Of a stretch of 5,089 bases of DNA, positions 5,022 to 5,089 are shown piece by piece; the first letter of the stretch is position 1, and the number at the start of each line of letters is the position of its first letter. The notes below the pieces were generated by a model. The model saw only the letters and a list, made by a program, of their open reading frames with translations, was not told where the DNA came from and searched no databases. This stretch comes from Bacillota bacterium (lineage in GTDB: Bacteria; Bacillota; Clostridia; Oscillospirales; Ruminococcaceae). The position numbers were made by a program, and so were the translations under genes. The stretch covers positions 1 through 5,089 of the forward strand of contig JAEZDF010000060.1 in the NCBI GenBank assembly GCA_023429685.1. Direction: 5' to 3'.

Positions 5022-5089
5022 TGGCGGAGAGGAAGGGATTCGAACCCTTGGTTCTTTCGAATCACTGGTTTTCAAGACCAGCTCCATAA
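5022..5089 (-). tRNA. tRNA-Ser (anticodon UGA), 5' end outside the window
   Basis: The 3' part of a second serine tRNA: encoded CCA (5024-5022), discriminator G (5025), 3' acceptor strand CCTCTCC (5032-5026), and T arm AAGGG-TTCGAAT-CCCTT (5049-5033). A variable arm follows, then the anticodon stem CTGGT/ACCAG with loop CTTGAAA, giving UGA (5074-5072) for UCN codons, mainly UCA. The window ends in the D arm, so the 5' acceptor strand is missing. It lies upstream of the GCU gene on the same strand and the two are probably transcribed together. Confidence 0.93.

Noticed and set aside
1..5089. CRISPR array, insertion sequence or phage attachment site
   Set aside because: No spaced direct repeats, transposase-like frame or terminal inverted repeats were seen. 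The tRNA genes show no duplicated 3' end copy elsewhere in the window beyond the sequence the two serine tRNAs share.

Overview
The window looks like chromosome from a low-to-mid-GC Bacillota, most likely a gut-type member of Clostridia. This is inference from strong GGAGG-type ribosome sites, a lipobox lipoprotein, TTGAAA/TATAAT promoters, CCA-encoded serine tRNAs and protein families that I recognise as common in Clostridia. No ribosomal RNA or marker gene is present, so genus cannot be named. No phage, transposon, CRISPR or origin signature was seen.

Layout: (1) positions 1-142, minus strand, the N-terminus of a flavin-reductase/flavoredoxin-like protein cut by the window edge, with a candidate extended -10 promoter near 228-236. 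(2) 384-638, plus strand, a small GlsB/YeaQ/YmgE-type membrane protein. It ends at a long bidirectional terminator hairpin (668-713) that it shares with the convergent gene. (3) 743-1534, minus strand, a secreted leucine-rich-repeat (LRR) lipoprotein. (4) A divergent 241-bp control region (1535-1775) with a clear sigma-A promoter on the plus strand (1692-1720), a 17-bp palindrome (1628-1644) and a weaker minus-strand -10. (5) 1776-2234 and 2227-3855, plus strand, a two-gene operon: a small helix-turn-helix protein, then a membrane-spanning Ser/Thr kinase with an extracellular LRR domain; the two genes overlap by 8 bp. (6) A 255-bp gap (3856-4110) without a gene. (7) 4111-4695, plus strand, a P-loop kinase-like protein. 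(8) A bidirectional terminator at 4810-4851, then two minus-strand serine tRNA genes, GCU (complete) and UGA (cut by the window end).

The centre (743-3855) is the most interesting part. The secreted lipoprotein and the ectodomain of the kinase carry the same N-terminal cap motif (F-x5-E-x2-VR-x-A-x2-KP-x-G, ungapped in both) followed by 22-residue internalin-like LRRs. The kinase is translationally coupled to a putative DNA-binding protein. I infer a self-contained surface-sensing module: an anchored LRR lipoprotein and an LRR receptor kinase outside or across the membrane, and an HTH protein inside that may be the kinase's substrate or partner and may act on the divergent promoter region. 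The individual families are recognisable; the wiring is a hypothesis, not something the sequence proves.
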